Below are positions 44,610 to 54,229 of a stretch of 64,000 nucleotides of DNA, piece by piece (the first letter of the stretch is position 1; each line of letters begins with the position of its first letter). The position numbers and the translations under genes were made by a program. The stretch spans positions 32,178,150 to 32,242,149 of the forward strand of contig NC_016134.3 of NCBI RefSeq assembly GCF_000005505.3. The letters run 5' to 3'. The notes under the pieces were generated by a model. The model searched no databases, had not been told where the DNA came from, and was given only the letters and a program-made list of their open reading frames with translations. The DNA comes from Brachypodium distachyon. Its lineage: Eukaryota; Streptophyta; Magnoliopsida; Poales; Poaceae.

Positions 44610-45127
44610 GGATCACAACTAAGCTAAAACTACTCTAGGCTTGAGCCTTGGTCTGACATGTGTGATTTGTTGGACTACACTTTATTAATGTATCTGTTCC
44701 ACAATACATGACGCACAAATACATGGTGCATAAAATAATGTTACCTGTCAAACTTTTTGAAACATGACCGAGCTTATAGCAAACAGATATTGACATCTAT
44801 TATACCAAATTAATGTAGCATCGAATATTTTTAATGGATGTAGTGGTTTGATTTAGCATAGTAGACATTGATTATTTTTTAACAAACTTGATCAAGTTTG
44901 GATAAATTTATGATACATCATAAAACTTATATTTTAGAACGGTACAAGTATGAATGAAAGAGTACGGTTAAGTAAAACTTGGACAGTCTCACTGTTAAGT
45001 GGTTCCTCTGTTTCAAAATAGTCTTTTTTTCGAAAAAAAGTAGGAAAGGTCCTTACTGCATCATTTTGTATTTATAAAGATGGAACATTTACAGAGTGAG
45101 TATTTACAGGCTGTTTCAAAATAGTTA
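44610..45127. other. AT-rich intergenic sequence
   Basis: No gene is seen. Phrases such as 'ttgatcaagtttggataaatttatg' near 44886 look like decayed transposon arm sequence. Confidence 0.3.
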
Positions 45128-45240
45128 CTCCTTCCGGCCGGAATTATTTGTCAAAATATTACATGTATCTAGACACTTTTTACACATAGATACACCCGTA
45201 TTTGGGCAAATTTGAGACAAATAATACAGGTCGGATGGAG
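45128..45240. mobile_element. Stowaway-type MITE
   Basis: CTCCTTCCGGCCGGAATTAT and CAGGTCGGATGGAG are inverted repeats with TA on both sides (45126-45127, 45241-45242). The interior shares attacatgtatctagacac and aaatttgagacaaa with the family. Confidence 0.9.
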
Positions 45241-45995
45241 TAGTATACATTTAACTTTGTCCTAAGTCAAAAGTTGATGACGGGAAAATGGGGCGAGCAA
45301 ATACACTACACGTCCACATCATAGATACAGATTAAATTAAATAAAATGTAAAGTGCATGAATGTAAATGAGACAAATAACATCAAACATTGCAGGCTCTT
45401 CACTTCCAGAATTCTTACATTTACATAAAAACTCTGTTAATTACATCTCTCACGAGAAAACTCCTGATTAAGAATTCCAACATCTCTAAAGGATTACAAC
45501 ATATGCCTATGACTATTACAAAAGATAAAAATAAAATGAAGTCCTCCTCGCTTGTCGATGACGACGGACGCCTGCTCAGGGAACTTGAAGTTTGTTCATG
45601 TAATTGTGTTTAGAATTTTGGAGCGTATATTCGCATTGTGGATTAGATTTCTAGATTTGATTTGCACTAGTATGATATCAAGTGCGAATATATAGTTTTG
45701 GCTATGCGTGGAGCTCACGATGTTGACTCTTTTGGCCGCCGACTACCTCATGCAGTCGAATCTCTAAACAGACTCCATATTTATATATTGGGCATGTATA
45801 TTAATTTGACATAGTTTAGTGGCACATGTATGACTATGATGCCTATAAGCATCATAATCAAAATGATGTTTTATGAGTTATATTTTCATCATTATATTTG
45901 GTATCTTGTAATATATTTTGCTAATATGCCTGATTCATTTTATTATTTTGGAAAAGCCACGTGTGGAGCGTAACTTATAATTTAGCATCAGCCTT

Positions 45996-46465
45996 ATATC
46001 ATGGAATTCCGATGGGAACCCATGCGCAGGGCATCTATTATCATTTTAGCATTTTTACGGCTCAAACTATGTGAATAAAATATTTAAATGCACTATATGA
46101 TTGTGGTACAAGCGACACATGCTATGTTCCTAATCGCCATTCATTTTTTACTTATCATATGTGCACCCATATGAAAGATGCATACAATTTATTTTGGACG
46201 AGATGCAAATGCAGATTTGAAGCCGAAGATAATTTGACTATCCTTGACCATAAAAACATGACTTATTATTTTGGCGAAATAAACTCATATCATGGAATTC
46301 TTATTGAGAACCCATGCGCAGAGCGTCAAGTTATAATTTTGGGATTTTCATGGCTCATATCATGGAATTCGCGAAGAACTCATGAACGGAGCTTCGATTT
46401 ATGATTTCAAGATTTTTAACGGCTCATATCATGGAATTCGCGAAGAACCCATGCGCGGAGCGTAT
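45996..46465. repeat. Degenerate repeat array, 'tcatatcatggaattcgc' units
   Basis: The words tcatggaattc ... gaacccatgcgcRgRgcg recur at about 45998, 46287, 46357 and 46428. The last three are spaced about 70 bp apart. Units diverge in the middle. No protein is read consistently across them. Confidence 0.75.
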
Positions 46466-46509
46466 ATTAAGATTTTTGTTATTAACATATCAATTTTAGG
46501 TGTTTCCCC

Positions 46510-46900
46510 GAACATTGTCCTTGTCGTGAACCGCGAATGCCAAAACGAAAGTATGCAAAATATATGATCCTTGTTCTGAACCACGAAGGCCAAAACGAAG
46601 GTGTGCAAATATATGATCTTTGTTCTGAACCGCGAAGGCCAAAACGAAGGGGTGCAAAATATATGATCCTTGTCCTGAACCGCGAAGGCCAAAAAGAAGG
46701 CATGCACAATATATGACATGGGACTATGCAAATTTCCTTGATCCGAACCAAAAGGCCGAACCTAAGGGCATGGTATCATGAAGAGACAATAACATATTCC
46801 TTATTCGAACCAAAAGACCGAAACGAAGGGCATGACATGAAAAAGATGAGGATGCTCCTTTACTTGAACCAAAAGGCCGAGCCTAAGGGCAAAAGGACGG
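46510..46900. repeat. Tandem array of 'gaaccNcgaaggccaaaacgaagg' units
   Basis: About eight copies with a spacing of roughly 55 bp carry the core gaaccRcgaaggccaaaacg, joined by atatatgatccttgttct-type linkers. The last copies read gaaccaaaaggccgaRcctaagg. On the minus strand one frame stays open through several units and gives a repeated peptide like FWPSRFRTKIIY, but there is no evidence that it is translated. Confidence 0.75.
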
Positions 46901-47130
46901 CATGATTTTCTACCTTCTCCCCTCTTGAAGCACCGAGCTACTCCTTGATTTCCCTCTTCTACTCTCTCTCACGGATGTTCCTGCTTTTGTGAACTTACCG
47001 AGGGAAGCAGCAGCAGTATGTGTGTATGTGTTGAGGGTCTATGCTTAGGAGAATAGGGGAAGGTTTGCGCGTATGAGAGAGCCGGGCAGGTTTGTCGTAT
47101 ATGAGTCTGGGGCTGCTTCTGCCTGGTCTC

Positions 47131-47140
47131 CTATTTATAG
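47131..47140 (-). promoter_or_regulatory. TATA box of the candidate LTR
   Basis: CTATAAATAG on the minus strand fits the plant TATA consensus. It is followed after about 30 bp by a likely start region and a leader rich in ctctctcatacg and cctattctcc. It would drive transcription leftwards through both tandem arrays. Confidence 0.55.
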
Positions 47141-47818
47141 AGCTGGGCAGGGCGTTGCTTCTCCGGCGATTTTGCGCCAACTCCCGCGACGTGCACAGGA
47201 CGTGGGCGCGTGGCCGGTTGCAGCAGAGCGTGCTCCAAGTTTCCGCCTGTGGACTTGTCTGCGTGGATTTTCTTTGGTCATGGGCCTTTTAATCAGTCCC
47301 TAAATGCATGCATGGGCCTTGTATTAGCTTAACACTTTCTAATTAGTCTCTAACCACATGCATGGGCCAGCCTTTAGTACTACACGATCTGATTTGAAGT
47401 GGCATGTACATGCTCAGCTTTGTACGTGTGCACAACCATGGTGATTATTATTATTTAAATATTTTGTTCAATTATTGCAAGCAAGAGTTTATACTTGCAC
47501 ATATGCGTGTGTTTATCTTCGTCGGATGGAAATATTTGTATATATAATTTTTGCTTACTATTGTCTAATAAAAGTAATTTTATTTCTGTATACTAAATTT
47601 CTATGAAAGGTTTCGTGCGCGAGGAAAGTATTTGATTCGCACTTCATCGTGAACTGATATTTGTGGATTAATAAACATATATTTCAGACGATACCCATTA
47701 TAAATTATTTCAATTATTATTATTGCTACAAAGGGATTCTGCGGCTCAAAGTAGTTTATTATGATTTTCGACGTAGTTTCGATACTCATATTAATTTTGG
47801 TCAAAATCGATGTCAACA

Positions 47819-48212
47819 AAAGTTTGACTAATTTCATTAGAAAAACAAGATAGTACTCAGTCCGATCTATAATATTGTTATTTTCTCTGTCCAACAAAAG
47901 ATGTCTTAATTTTAATTAAACTTGAATGTATTTATATATTAAAAGTCATTTCTACATACGTCTAAATTTCGACAAACTTAAAACATCTTTTTTCGGAGAG
48001 ATGTATTAAGTGTTTTGGATTTAACAGTGAAACTAATAAATGCAGACAGTTCGTAATCTAAAGAAAAAAGAAACAGCAACGCAGCACTAGACAGACCACG
48101 AGTCGGCCGGCGTACGCACTCCCCAGTTCCCACTCCCCTCGTCCCCTGCAGACTCCCCACTCTTCGCCCGCCTCGCCGGAGGACAGCCGCCCTCGCCGCT
48201 CGCGCCCGGAAC
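47819..48212. other. Upstream region of the EAR-motif gene
   Basis: The left part is AT-rich and ends in gtctaaatttcgacaaacttaaaacatc, a Stowaway-like remnant (47880-47990). The right part, from about 48090, is GC-rich and likely the 5' leader of the next gene. No TATA box was assigned. Confidence 0.4.
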
Positions 48213-50489
48213 ATGGACACCGTGGGAGCCCGTCTGAGCCGCTCCTCCACGCGGTACGGCCCATCCAGCAGCAGCAACGCTTCCTTCAGCGGGCCCGTCA
48301 GGAAGTGGCGCAAGGCCTGGGCTCCCCTCGCCGGCGGCGGCAACGGCGGCGCGGGATCCGCCTCCGCCGGTATGGGTCCCATGGGGTGCCCCAGGGGGAA
48401 CAAGGTGGTGCTGCTCAAGTGGGCGCCGGTGAATGGCGCCGCTCGAGGGGCAGGTGACGGCGACGGCAACGGCAAGCAGGTGCCCGCGGCCGCCGGCAGG
48501 CGGCGTTTCGTTCCTGTAAGGCCTCTTGGCTCCAAACATTGGGTTTCCTCCCTTCTGTGGTTTCTTTGTTACGCTCTGGCGGGCTCGATTTACTTCAGAG
48601 GTCGGACATTTTGCCGTTCATGCCTTCTTCCTGGTCATAATTTTGGGCACAATGTAGCAGGAAATAGGGTCTTGCAGGTTCTTCTTGAATGAATTTGATG
48701 TTAATCTCAGCAAGTAGGGTCTGGCACATGGCAAATGCAAAACATTTGGCCTTCTGCTTCCACCTGGGTTGCGCTAGGGTTTTGCTGCTTAATCATTGTG
48801 TGGTTTGCTAGATTTGAGTTGATGGTAGTACTATGCCATGCAATTTTAGTAAAACTCGTTCAAGATGAGTCGTCGTGGTTCATGGATTGTGGAAATCTCA
48901 AGGGATTGCCAGTTTTCCGCATCTACCTCGAGGCTATATTAAACATTTAGTAGTTGAATTGATGGTTAGACTGAATATCTGGGCTATTGGTTACCAAATG
49001 CTCTTTTTATACATAGTTCGTCACCTGTAATCAGGTATGTTGCACTCAATTTTCCCAGAAGTGTGTGTCACTAAAAAGATTAGGCAATCAATATAGCCCT
49101 ATGTTATGTTTATGCCTTTCATTGTAGGTGCACAAAATTGCAAAAATAATGGACGAGCCTGGACAATCTAGGTAGTGGCTTAGAGCTGATGCTAGTTTTT
49201 TCTATAGAAAATGGAAGGTTTATTACCCCAGGCCTCTGCATCTAGGATGCATATAGCCTAAAGAGCTGATGTTGGCATGAAAATTAACCTGACAGAGCCA
49301 AAATAATATACAATTTCAGTCATTTCAGCTACATTGGATTAGTTAGGATTTTATTTGGGGGACAAGTATTAAGGCTCAGTTTGGCATTGCTGAACTGTGC
49401 TGCGCTGAACTTATTTTATAATCTATTTTGGAAAAATAAACACGAAAGTAGGGAGAAGTTGGTTAGTCAAAAACGAAAATAGACAAAAGCTGGTTGGAAA
49501 AGCTGGATTATCATAATCCACCTCAATGCCAAACTCACCCTAAGAAGGTCATTGCTGGGTTTAGCCAGTTTAAGTCTAAAGACTAAAGCCCTACAGAGCC
49601 CACACATGTAAGGTTTACAGCGGTTTGGTTTAGCTGGTTTAGAACGCATTGTGGCAAGCCAAGTAGGAGCAGGAGCTCTGCCTCGCTGTCCTTGTCTGTC
49701 GCCAGTACTGGCACTCTGAAGCAACGGCAGCCCATCACCGCCAAGAAAGGGACACTAAATTCCAACAAATGCGAGCGGTGTGGTTGCCAGAAGGCTACTG
49801 CATTGAAGATGAGGTTACAATGCTCCCGCTTTTGAGCTTGAGTCAGGTGGCATTGGCTTGGAAATTCCTCCAGAGCGATCTACAAAGTGTAGGCCGCTAC
49901 CATCAGCTGAATCATTCGTGTTGCTTCCTATCAAAGATCAATCTGATTTTTCCACAAGGTGTGTGCTCACATTAACCCAAACCAGCCACTGCCTGCTCGG
50001 GTTAGCCAGGTAAGTTCAGCAGGTTTAGCAGGTTCGACCCCGAACCATGAACAGACCTAACAGATGCTGAACTGAGTTGATACATAAAGTTTTAGTTCTT
50101 CAATCATTTCAATTGGAAGCTCCTAGCCACAGCATACAGTTACATTCATTCTTATATCTATTGTGGTAAACCCTTGTGCCAATTAACTGAGAAAAGATCC
50201 CATTTGTCATTTCCGTAAATAAAAACAGAATGTGTCTCTTAATTTCTTCTTCTTCTTCTATTGCAACATCATTTCAACTTTCTGTTTATTAATACAATCC
50301 TTGCGGAGTGATAAGACACATATCCTCTTTCAGGCTTCAGGCGTGCCACAAAATCCTACCAAGAAAAGTGGCAGCACTGAGCTAAATTTGAACCTTGGTT
50401 TGGAAGACCCTGACGATGACTCGGATGCTGATTCAAGTGCAGACGAACAGCTGCATTCAGAAAACAGACTGAAGAGGAAAGTGTTTTAA
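48213..50489 (+). CDS. Small EAR-motif protein, probable transcriptional repressor
   Basis: Two plus-strand exons, 48213-48515 and 50334-50489, join in phase 0 with GT-AG borders to 459 nt and 152 residues. Exon 1 begins MDTVGARLSRSSTRYGPSSS, then PVRKWRKAWAPL, NKVVLLKWAPV and RRRFVP. Exon 2 carries ELNLNLGLEDPDDDSDADSS and ends KRKVF. The LNLNLGL stretch is an EAR (LxLxL) motif, which recruits TOPLESS-type co-repressors, and the acidic tail and basic end suggest a nuclear protein. Plants have a family of small, uncharacterised proteins with the same 'VGGRLSRSSxRYGP...RKWKK...KW' start and a C-terminal EAR. There is no DNA-binding domain, so it probably acts as an adaptor. Repression is inferred. 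The 1.8-kb intron carries a Tourist-like MITE. Confidence 0.8.
49373..49540. mobile_element. Tourist-like MITE in the EAR gene intron
   Basis: GGCTCAGTTTGGCATTGCTG and CTCAATGCCAAACTCACCC are inverted repeats, flanked by TAA on both sides (49370-49372, 49541-49543). A 3-bp TAA/TTA duplication is the PIF/Harbinger signature. Length 168 bp. Confidence 0.75.
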
Positions 50490-51454
50490 CAGAACACCTT
50501 GGAATTAGAATCTAATTAGCTGCCCCATATTTCACCCAAATTCTGCACGACCTGCACTTGAGATCGCTCGTGCTTATTATGCATATCTTGTATTTCATAG
50601 CTTGTATCGGCCATTGTCCCTTATTTCAGTCCAGAACATTCATTATTGTCTTGTGCTAATTGGGAGGCTTAGGACCTTTTTACTCTTGTATAAATTGTCC
50701 TCAACTTATGAGGGAGCTGGCAATGCACCGGCATGTGTTGTACGGAGTCCTTTACAGAGTTTGGAAACACAGTGTGTGGCCTTCTGTCAATTGGTTTTCT
50801 ACTTCAGACAATTATGCAGACCTAGGCTTGTGCTGGTTGTCGTACACAGAGTAAAATGCACTCGGGCTTGCTCAGCACTCATTCAATTTGCAGAATCTTT
50901 ACAGGATTTTAACTCTTATGAATTTTTTCCTATCCGTACCATTAATTTCACAAGAATATATATGCTCGTTTCTAAGAATTATGTCCAAATCGATCTAATT
51001 CCTAAAGATTCTCTTAGCATTAGGCGAGAGACATCATGGAAATTTTCTAAAGATTGAAATGTGCAGGACAGTTTAATCTTCTACCTTTTCTATTTCAGAG
51101 ATTTCAAAATCCTGTAAACCGAACAAACCCTCGGACATGTCACTCCTTTGCTTCCCACGTATATGGATCTTATCTCATGGCGTATGTTAACCACTTTTGA
51201 ATGCCACGACGCACCTTACATTTGAACATAGCAGTAGGGACAAGCCTCCCTCCAACGTCATACTATACCACGTGGCAGTAAAAAATTCTAGTGCATGTAA
51301 CCTAATTCATATACATACTTGAACGAAGCGGCCAACGACCGTCTGTGAGTACGTATTTTGGTAGTAACCTCGGATGGACATATCCCATGCCCAAGTCTGA
51401 ATGACCTTTTTTCTTAATTTCAGTGGCCAAGAGTATTAACTCAGTACATATGTA
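50490..51454. other. 3' region of EAR gene and spacer
   Basis: The beginning is probably the 3' UTR of the EAR-motif gene. A plus-strand open frame at 50602-51057 has no recognisable domain and no codon-like bias, so it is not annotated. Confidence 0.35.
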
Positions 51455-51536
51455 ATCTCTTCGTGTCATAATTCTTATCGTGGTTTTAGCTTAAATTTAA
51501 ACTAAAATCACGACAATAATTATGGAACCAAGTGAG
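51455..51536. mobile_element. Stowaway-type MITE, 'cgtggttttag' family
   Basis: ataattcttatcgtggtttt on the left and aaaatcacgacaataattat on the right form a near-complete fold-back of 82 bp with a 'taaatttaaac' centre. This is a second Stowaway family, distinct from the gtctagatacatg type. The termini are mutated; TA flanks the left. Confidence 0.8.
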
Positions 51537-52503
51537 CAGTAGCAATACATTATACATGTGCCAACTAGTCTTGTGTGCTAACAAGTTTGAGAGAAGAAGT
51601 ATGTCCCTAGTTATGGTTCTGCTATGTACGGTAGGTGAAGGTTTCAAAGAGTGCAAAAGTAAAGTTTTTAAGACAGTAGCCAAGAATAAATTGCGTAAAA
51701 CCATCAATTTGTTTTTTCAAGAAACCTTCACTTCCAGTGGGAAAAACAAAAGACTCCCTCTTTTACAACCTCGAAGACTTTCAAGTGATGCTTAACTATA
51801 TAGGAGGCGCCAACCTCCGGGAGTAACAGGACTTGATATCAGCTTTGGGAGGCGATTAACCAAATCCACTCAAAATCTCTCTCTCTCTCTGAATAGATCA
51901 CACAAGAATATGGGGTAGAAAGAGGTAAACAGTAGAGCTCAAAACCAGGAGATGCAAGAGAATATTAATCTATCTCTCTCATCCTGGGAGGCATGTTTAG
52001 GAAAAATCCCTCTTTGGCAGTCACCCGTGCCGTGTCATCCCTCTCTTTGGCCAACGGAGCGGCCCGGGCCCGGCACAGCATGGCCCACCTACCCGTGCCG
52101 GCTCACTCCGATGAACCCCAGGCCCAGCCACAGCACACGAACCCAGCCAGGCCGGCTCGAACCCGTTAGCCTGACAGGCCTCACCGGCAGAAGCAACCCA
52201 GGTGAGCCTTTTTCTTATTTTATCCATCGGAGGTCGAGACAAAAGAGCAACCGAACAGTGTTAGACACAAATACTCAATGGATCAGATGGTCAGGTCCTG
52301 TCCGTGTGCTGGATGTCAGGAGTTTGACTCCTCCGTGCTCACTCCGTTCATATTAAATTAGGACGTATATTGTTTTTTAACAAACTTTTGATCAAGATTA
52401 CTTCATCAACGGGTGACTTATGTGATACAAATCATAATAATAAGCAATACTTTTGAATACGAATACAATGATATCAATTTTATTTCATAAAAGTTATATA
52501 TTG
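51537..52503. other. Intergenic with decayed transposon sequence
   Basis: Around 52045-52180 is a GC-rich block with 'ggcccgggcccggcac' and 'gtgccggctc' motifs. A related block in inverse orientation, with gtgccgggccgaccctg, is at 53745-53850. These could be the two arms of an older element into which the MULE at 52691 inserted, but I could not define ends or a target duplication. No gene is supported. Confidence 0.35.
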
Positions 52504-52585
52504 CTCCCACCGTTCTGAATTAACTGACGTGGATTTGTATAAATTCTTATGCAAAACCACGTCAGTTAATTCAGGACGGAGGGAG
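52504..52585. mobile_element. Stowaway-type MITE, 'ctgacgtgg' family
   Basis: CTCCCACCGTTCTGAATTAA and TTAATTCAGGACGGAGGGAG are inverted repeats with tgacgtgg/ccacgtca arms, 82 bp in all, and TA on the right. A third Stowaway family in this window. Confidence 0.9.
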
Positions 52586-52690
52586 TAATAAACTAATTCT
52601 TGGCCAAAGGCTCGGTTAAAGGAAACAATATATGCCTTAATTTTAAAAACAGAGGGAGTATTTTTACATGGGCCGTGCTATTTCCTGGTG

Positions 52691-53701
52691 GGTGTAAATA
52701 CACCTGCGGTCCTATTTTTATTGTCCCGGTGTCAGTTTAGTATAAAACTATGAAAACTAAACACTTAAGTCCTAATTTAACTATAATTGGTTCATGCGAG
52801 GTCCTAAGCGCGCTCTGGCCGGTTTGACCCGCCTACGTGACAGGTTGATCGCGTACATGTCGGATGAGGGGAGTTTGGCGGGAGTTCTGCCGCCGCGGTG
52901 GTTGGAAATTTTTCCAGAAAACCCCTAGAGTGGCAACCACCGTCGTCGAATGGCAGCACAGGCACTTCACCAGAGGAAGGGCAGAAGGCCTCGAATCTGA
53001 TGCAAGAGGGGCTGAATTCGCCTTCTTCCCTTTCCCTGACGCGGAGGAGTTGGCCATCGACCTCGTTGTCATGGCGGCAGCGGCGACTAAGAAGAGAAGA
53101 CGAGGAAACATAAAGAACAGAAAACTCCCGACTGAGAAGAGAGGAAGATGACCAGGTTTTTATAGGTTTTTTTTTTTTTGCAAAACTTCCCATCCGCGGT
53201 GGCAAAACTCCCGCCAAACGCCCCTCATCCGATGTGTGCACGGTCAACCTGCCGCGTAGAGGGGTCAAATTGGCCAGAGCGCGCTTAGGACCTCGCGTGA
53301 ACCAATCTTTCCTACTTATAAAGTTTGGAGTTGGTGGTCGTCAGTTCACTTCTTCCTAACCTTTCTCTTGTCATGACAAGTAGATTGTGAAACCCACTAG
53401 TTAAAACTTCAAGTCATAATCCTTCCGTACATAGTCTCTGCTGCTTCCTCTCCTCTCCAATCTCCATGAGTTTGAGTTCAGAGTTCAAATTCAGCAAAAC
53501 CTATCATTAGGCTTCATGACGGTTCATAAGCTGACTATCATGTTTTTCTTAAGTTGTAAATTTTCTTTTTTTGATGATCCCATAGCAAAGCACGGGCACA
53601 AAGCTAGTTATAATAAAATTAGGACTTAAGTGTTCATTTTTAGTTTTAGAACCAAACTAACACCGCGGCAATAAAAGTAGGACCGCGAGTATATTTACCT
53701 C
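52691..53701. mobile_element. Long-TIR MULE (non-autonomous) with a nested Helitron
   Basis: The left arm starts GGTGTAAATACACCTGCGG and the right arm ends, inverted, GAGGTAAATATACTCGCGG. The arms match over about 200 bp, including ggtcctatttttattg, cttaagtcctaattt, gaggtcctaagcgcgctctg and ggatgagggg. TTCCTGGTG flanks both ends (52682-52690, 53702-53710), an exact 9-bp duplication diagnostic of Mutator-like elements. The right arm is split by a 302-bp Helitron. A core plus-strand frame (52864-53151) is open for 95 codons and includes WKFFQKTPRVATTVVEWQHR; it is not recognisable and may be captured or random. Confidence 0.92.
53306..53607 (+). mobile_element. Short Helitron, 302 bp, nested in MULE arm
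   Basis: It starts TCTTTCCTACTTATAAAG after host A (53305) and ends AAAGCTAG before host T (53608), preceded by the imperfect hairpin CCCATAGCAAAGCACGGG. The mirror-image MULE arm reads straight through this point (gaaccaattatagt), which proves the insertion site is A|T with no duplication, as Helitrons do. Non-coding. Confidence 0.9.
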
Positions 53702-53710
53702 TTCCTGGTG

Positions 53711-54229
53711 TGGAGGAGTAAAAAAAAAAGAAAAAAATTAAACGGGCTGGGCCGGCTTGTGGGCTGGAGTCCGAGGTCTAGGCATGGCCCAAGGCGGGTC
53801 ACGGGCCCGTTTGAGTCCGTGCCGGGCCGACCCTGAAAAATCCTGGTCCGTTGGCCAGCTATACTCCTATCTTCCTTCTCCTCCCCACATGCATCCTGTC
53901 CCTACCCACTCTCCTCGCCGTCGCCCTCACCTCTCCTCCCAACTAACCCTCGTGCCGCTACGCCACCCTTCTCCTTGGCTCACGCCGCCATTGACCTATA
54001 TCTGCACGCCAAATCCGGCGCCCGCCAACGCGTGCTGGCTCGCCATTGACCTAGATCCGCGCACCTGATTTGGCGCCCGCCGACACGTGCTCTCGCGGGG
54101 GTTGCTCACCGGCCAGAGGCCCGCGGGGTAGAGTCAATGCTCGGGTGAGTTTTTGCTTTTTATTTCTCTGAGATTTAAGCTCATACCCACGCACATTCAA
54201 ATACATAACACACCCTGCCGAAAATACTA
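53711..54229. other. Spacer between MULE and PF04195 remnant
   Basis: This has a GC-rich patch (53745-53860) with gggccggcttgtgggctgg and gtgccgggccgaccc motifs, possibly the second arm of an older element around 52045-53850. A proline-rich, unrecognised open frame follows. No gene is supported. Confidence 0.3.

Larger units (their letters stand above)
45721..47818 (-). mobile_element. Candidate long LTR (2.1 kb), minus orientation
   Basis: Read on the minus strand the block starts TGTTGACATCGATTTTGACC at 47818-47799, a start typical of many grass LTRs, and ends GAGTCAACA at 45721. The 7-bp termini TGTTGAC/GTCAACA are inverted. A clean TATA box, CTATAAATAG, lies on the minus strand at 47140-47131, followed by a CT-rich, leader-like stretch. 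Downstream are two tandem arrays (separate entries). No target duplication is visible (cacga versus aaagt), and no primer-binding site of a standard type follows. The LTR identity is therefore an inference from ends plus promoter. Confidence 0.5.

Noticed and set aside
46429..46751. Repetitive peptide frames on the minus strand
   Set aside because: They are translations of a DNA tandem array in two frames at once, with no other sign of coding.
50020..50050. 'caggttcgaccccgaacc' looked like a tRNA T-arm
   Set aside because: No acceptor, D-arm or anticodon arm can be placed around it, and the surroundings look like decayed repeat.
50602..51057. 151-codon plus-strand open frame after the EAR gene
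   Set aside because: No domain, no splice context, and Cys/Leu/Ser-rich random-like sequence. More likely 3' UTR and spacer.
52045..53850. A larger transposon spanning the MULE, bounded by gggcc-rich inverted blocks
   Set aside because: The blocks share short motifs only. I could not find matching ends or a target duplication.
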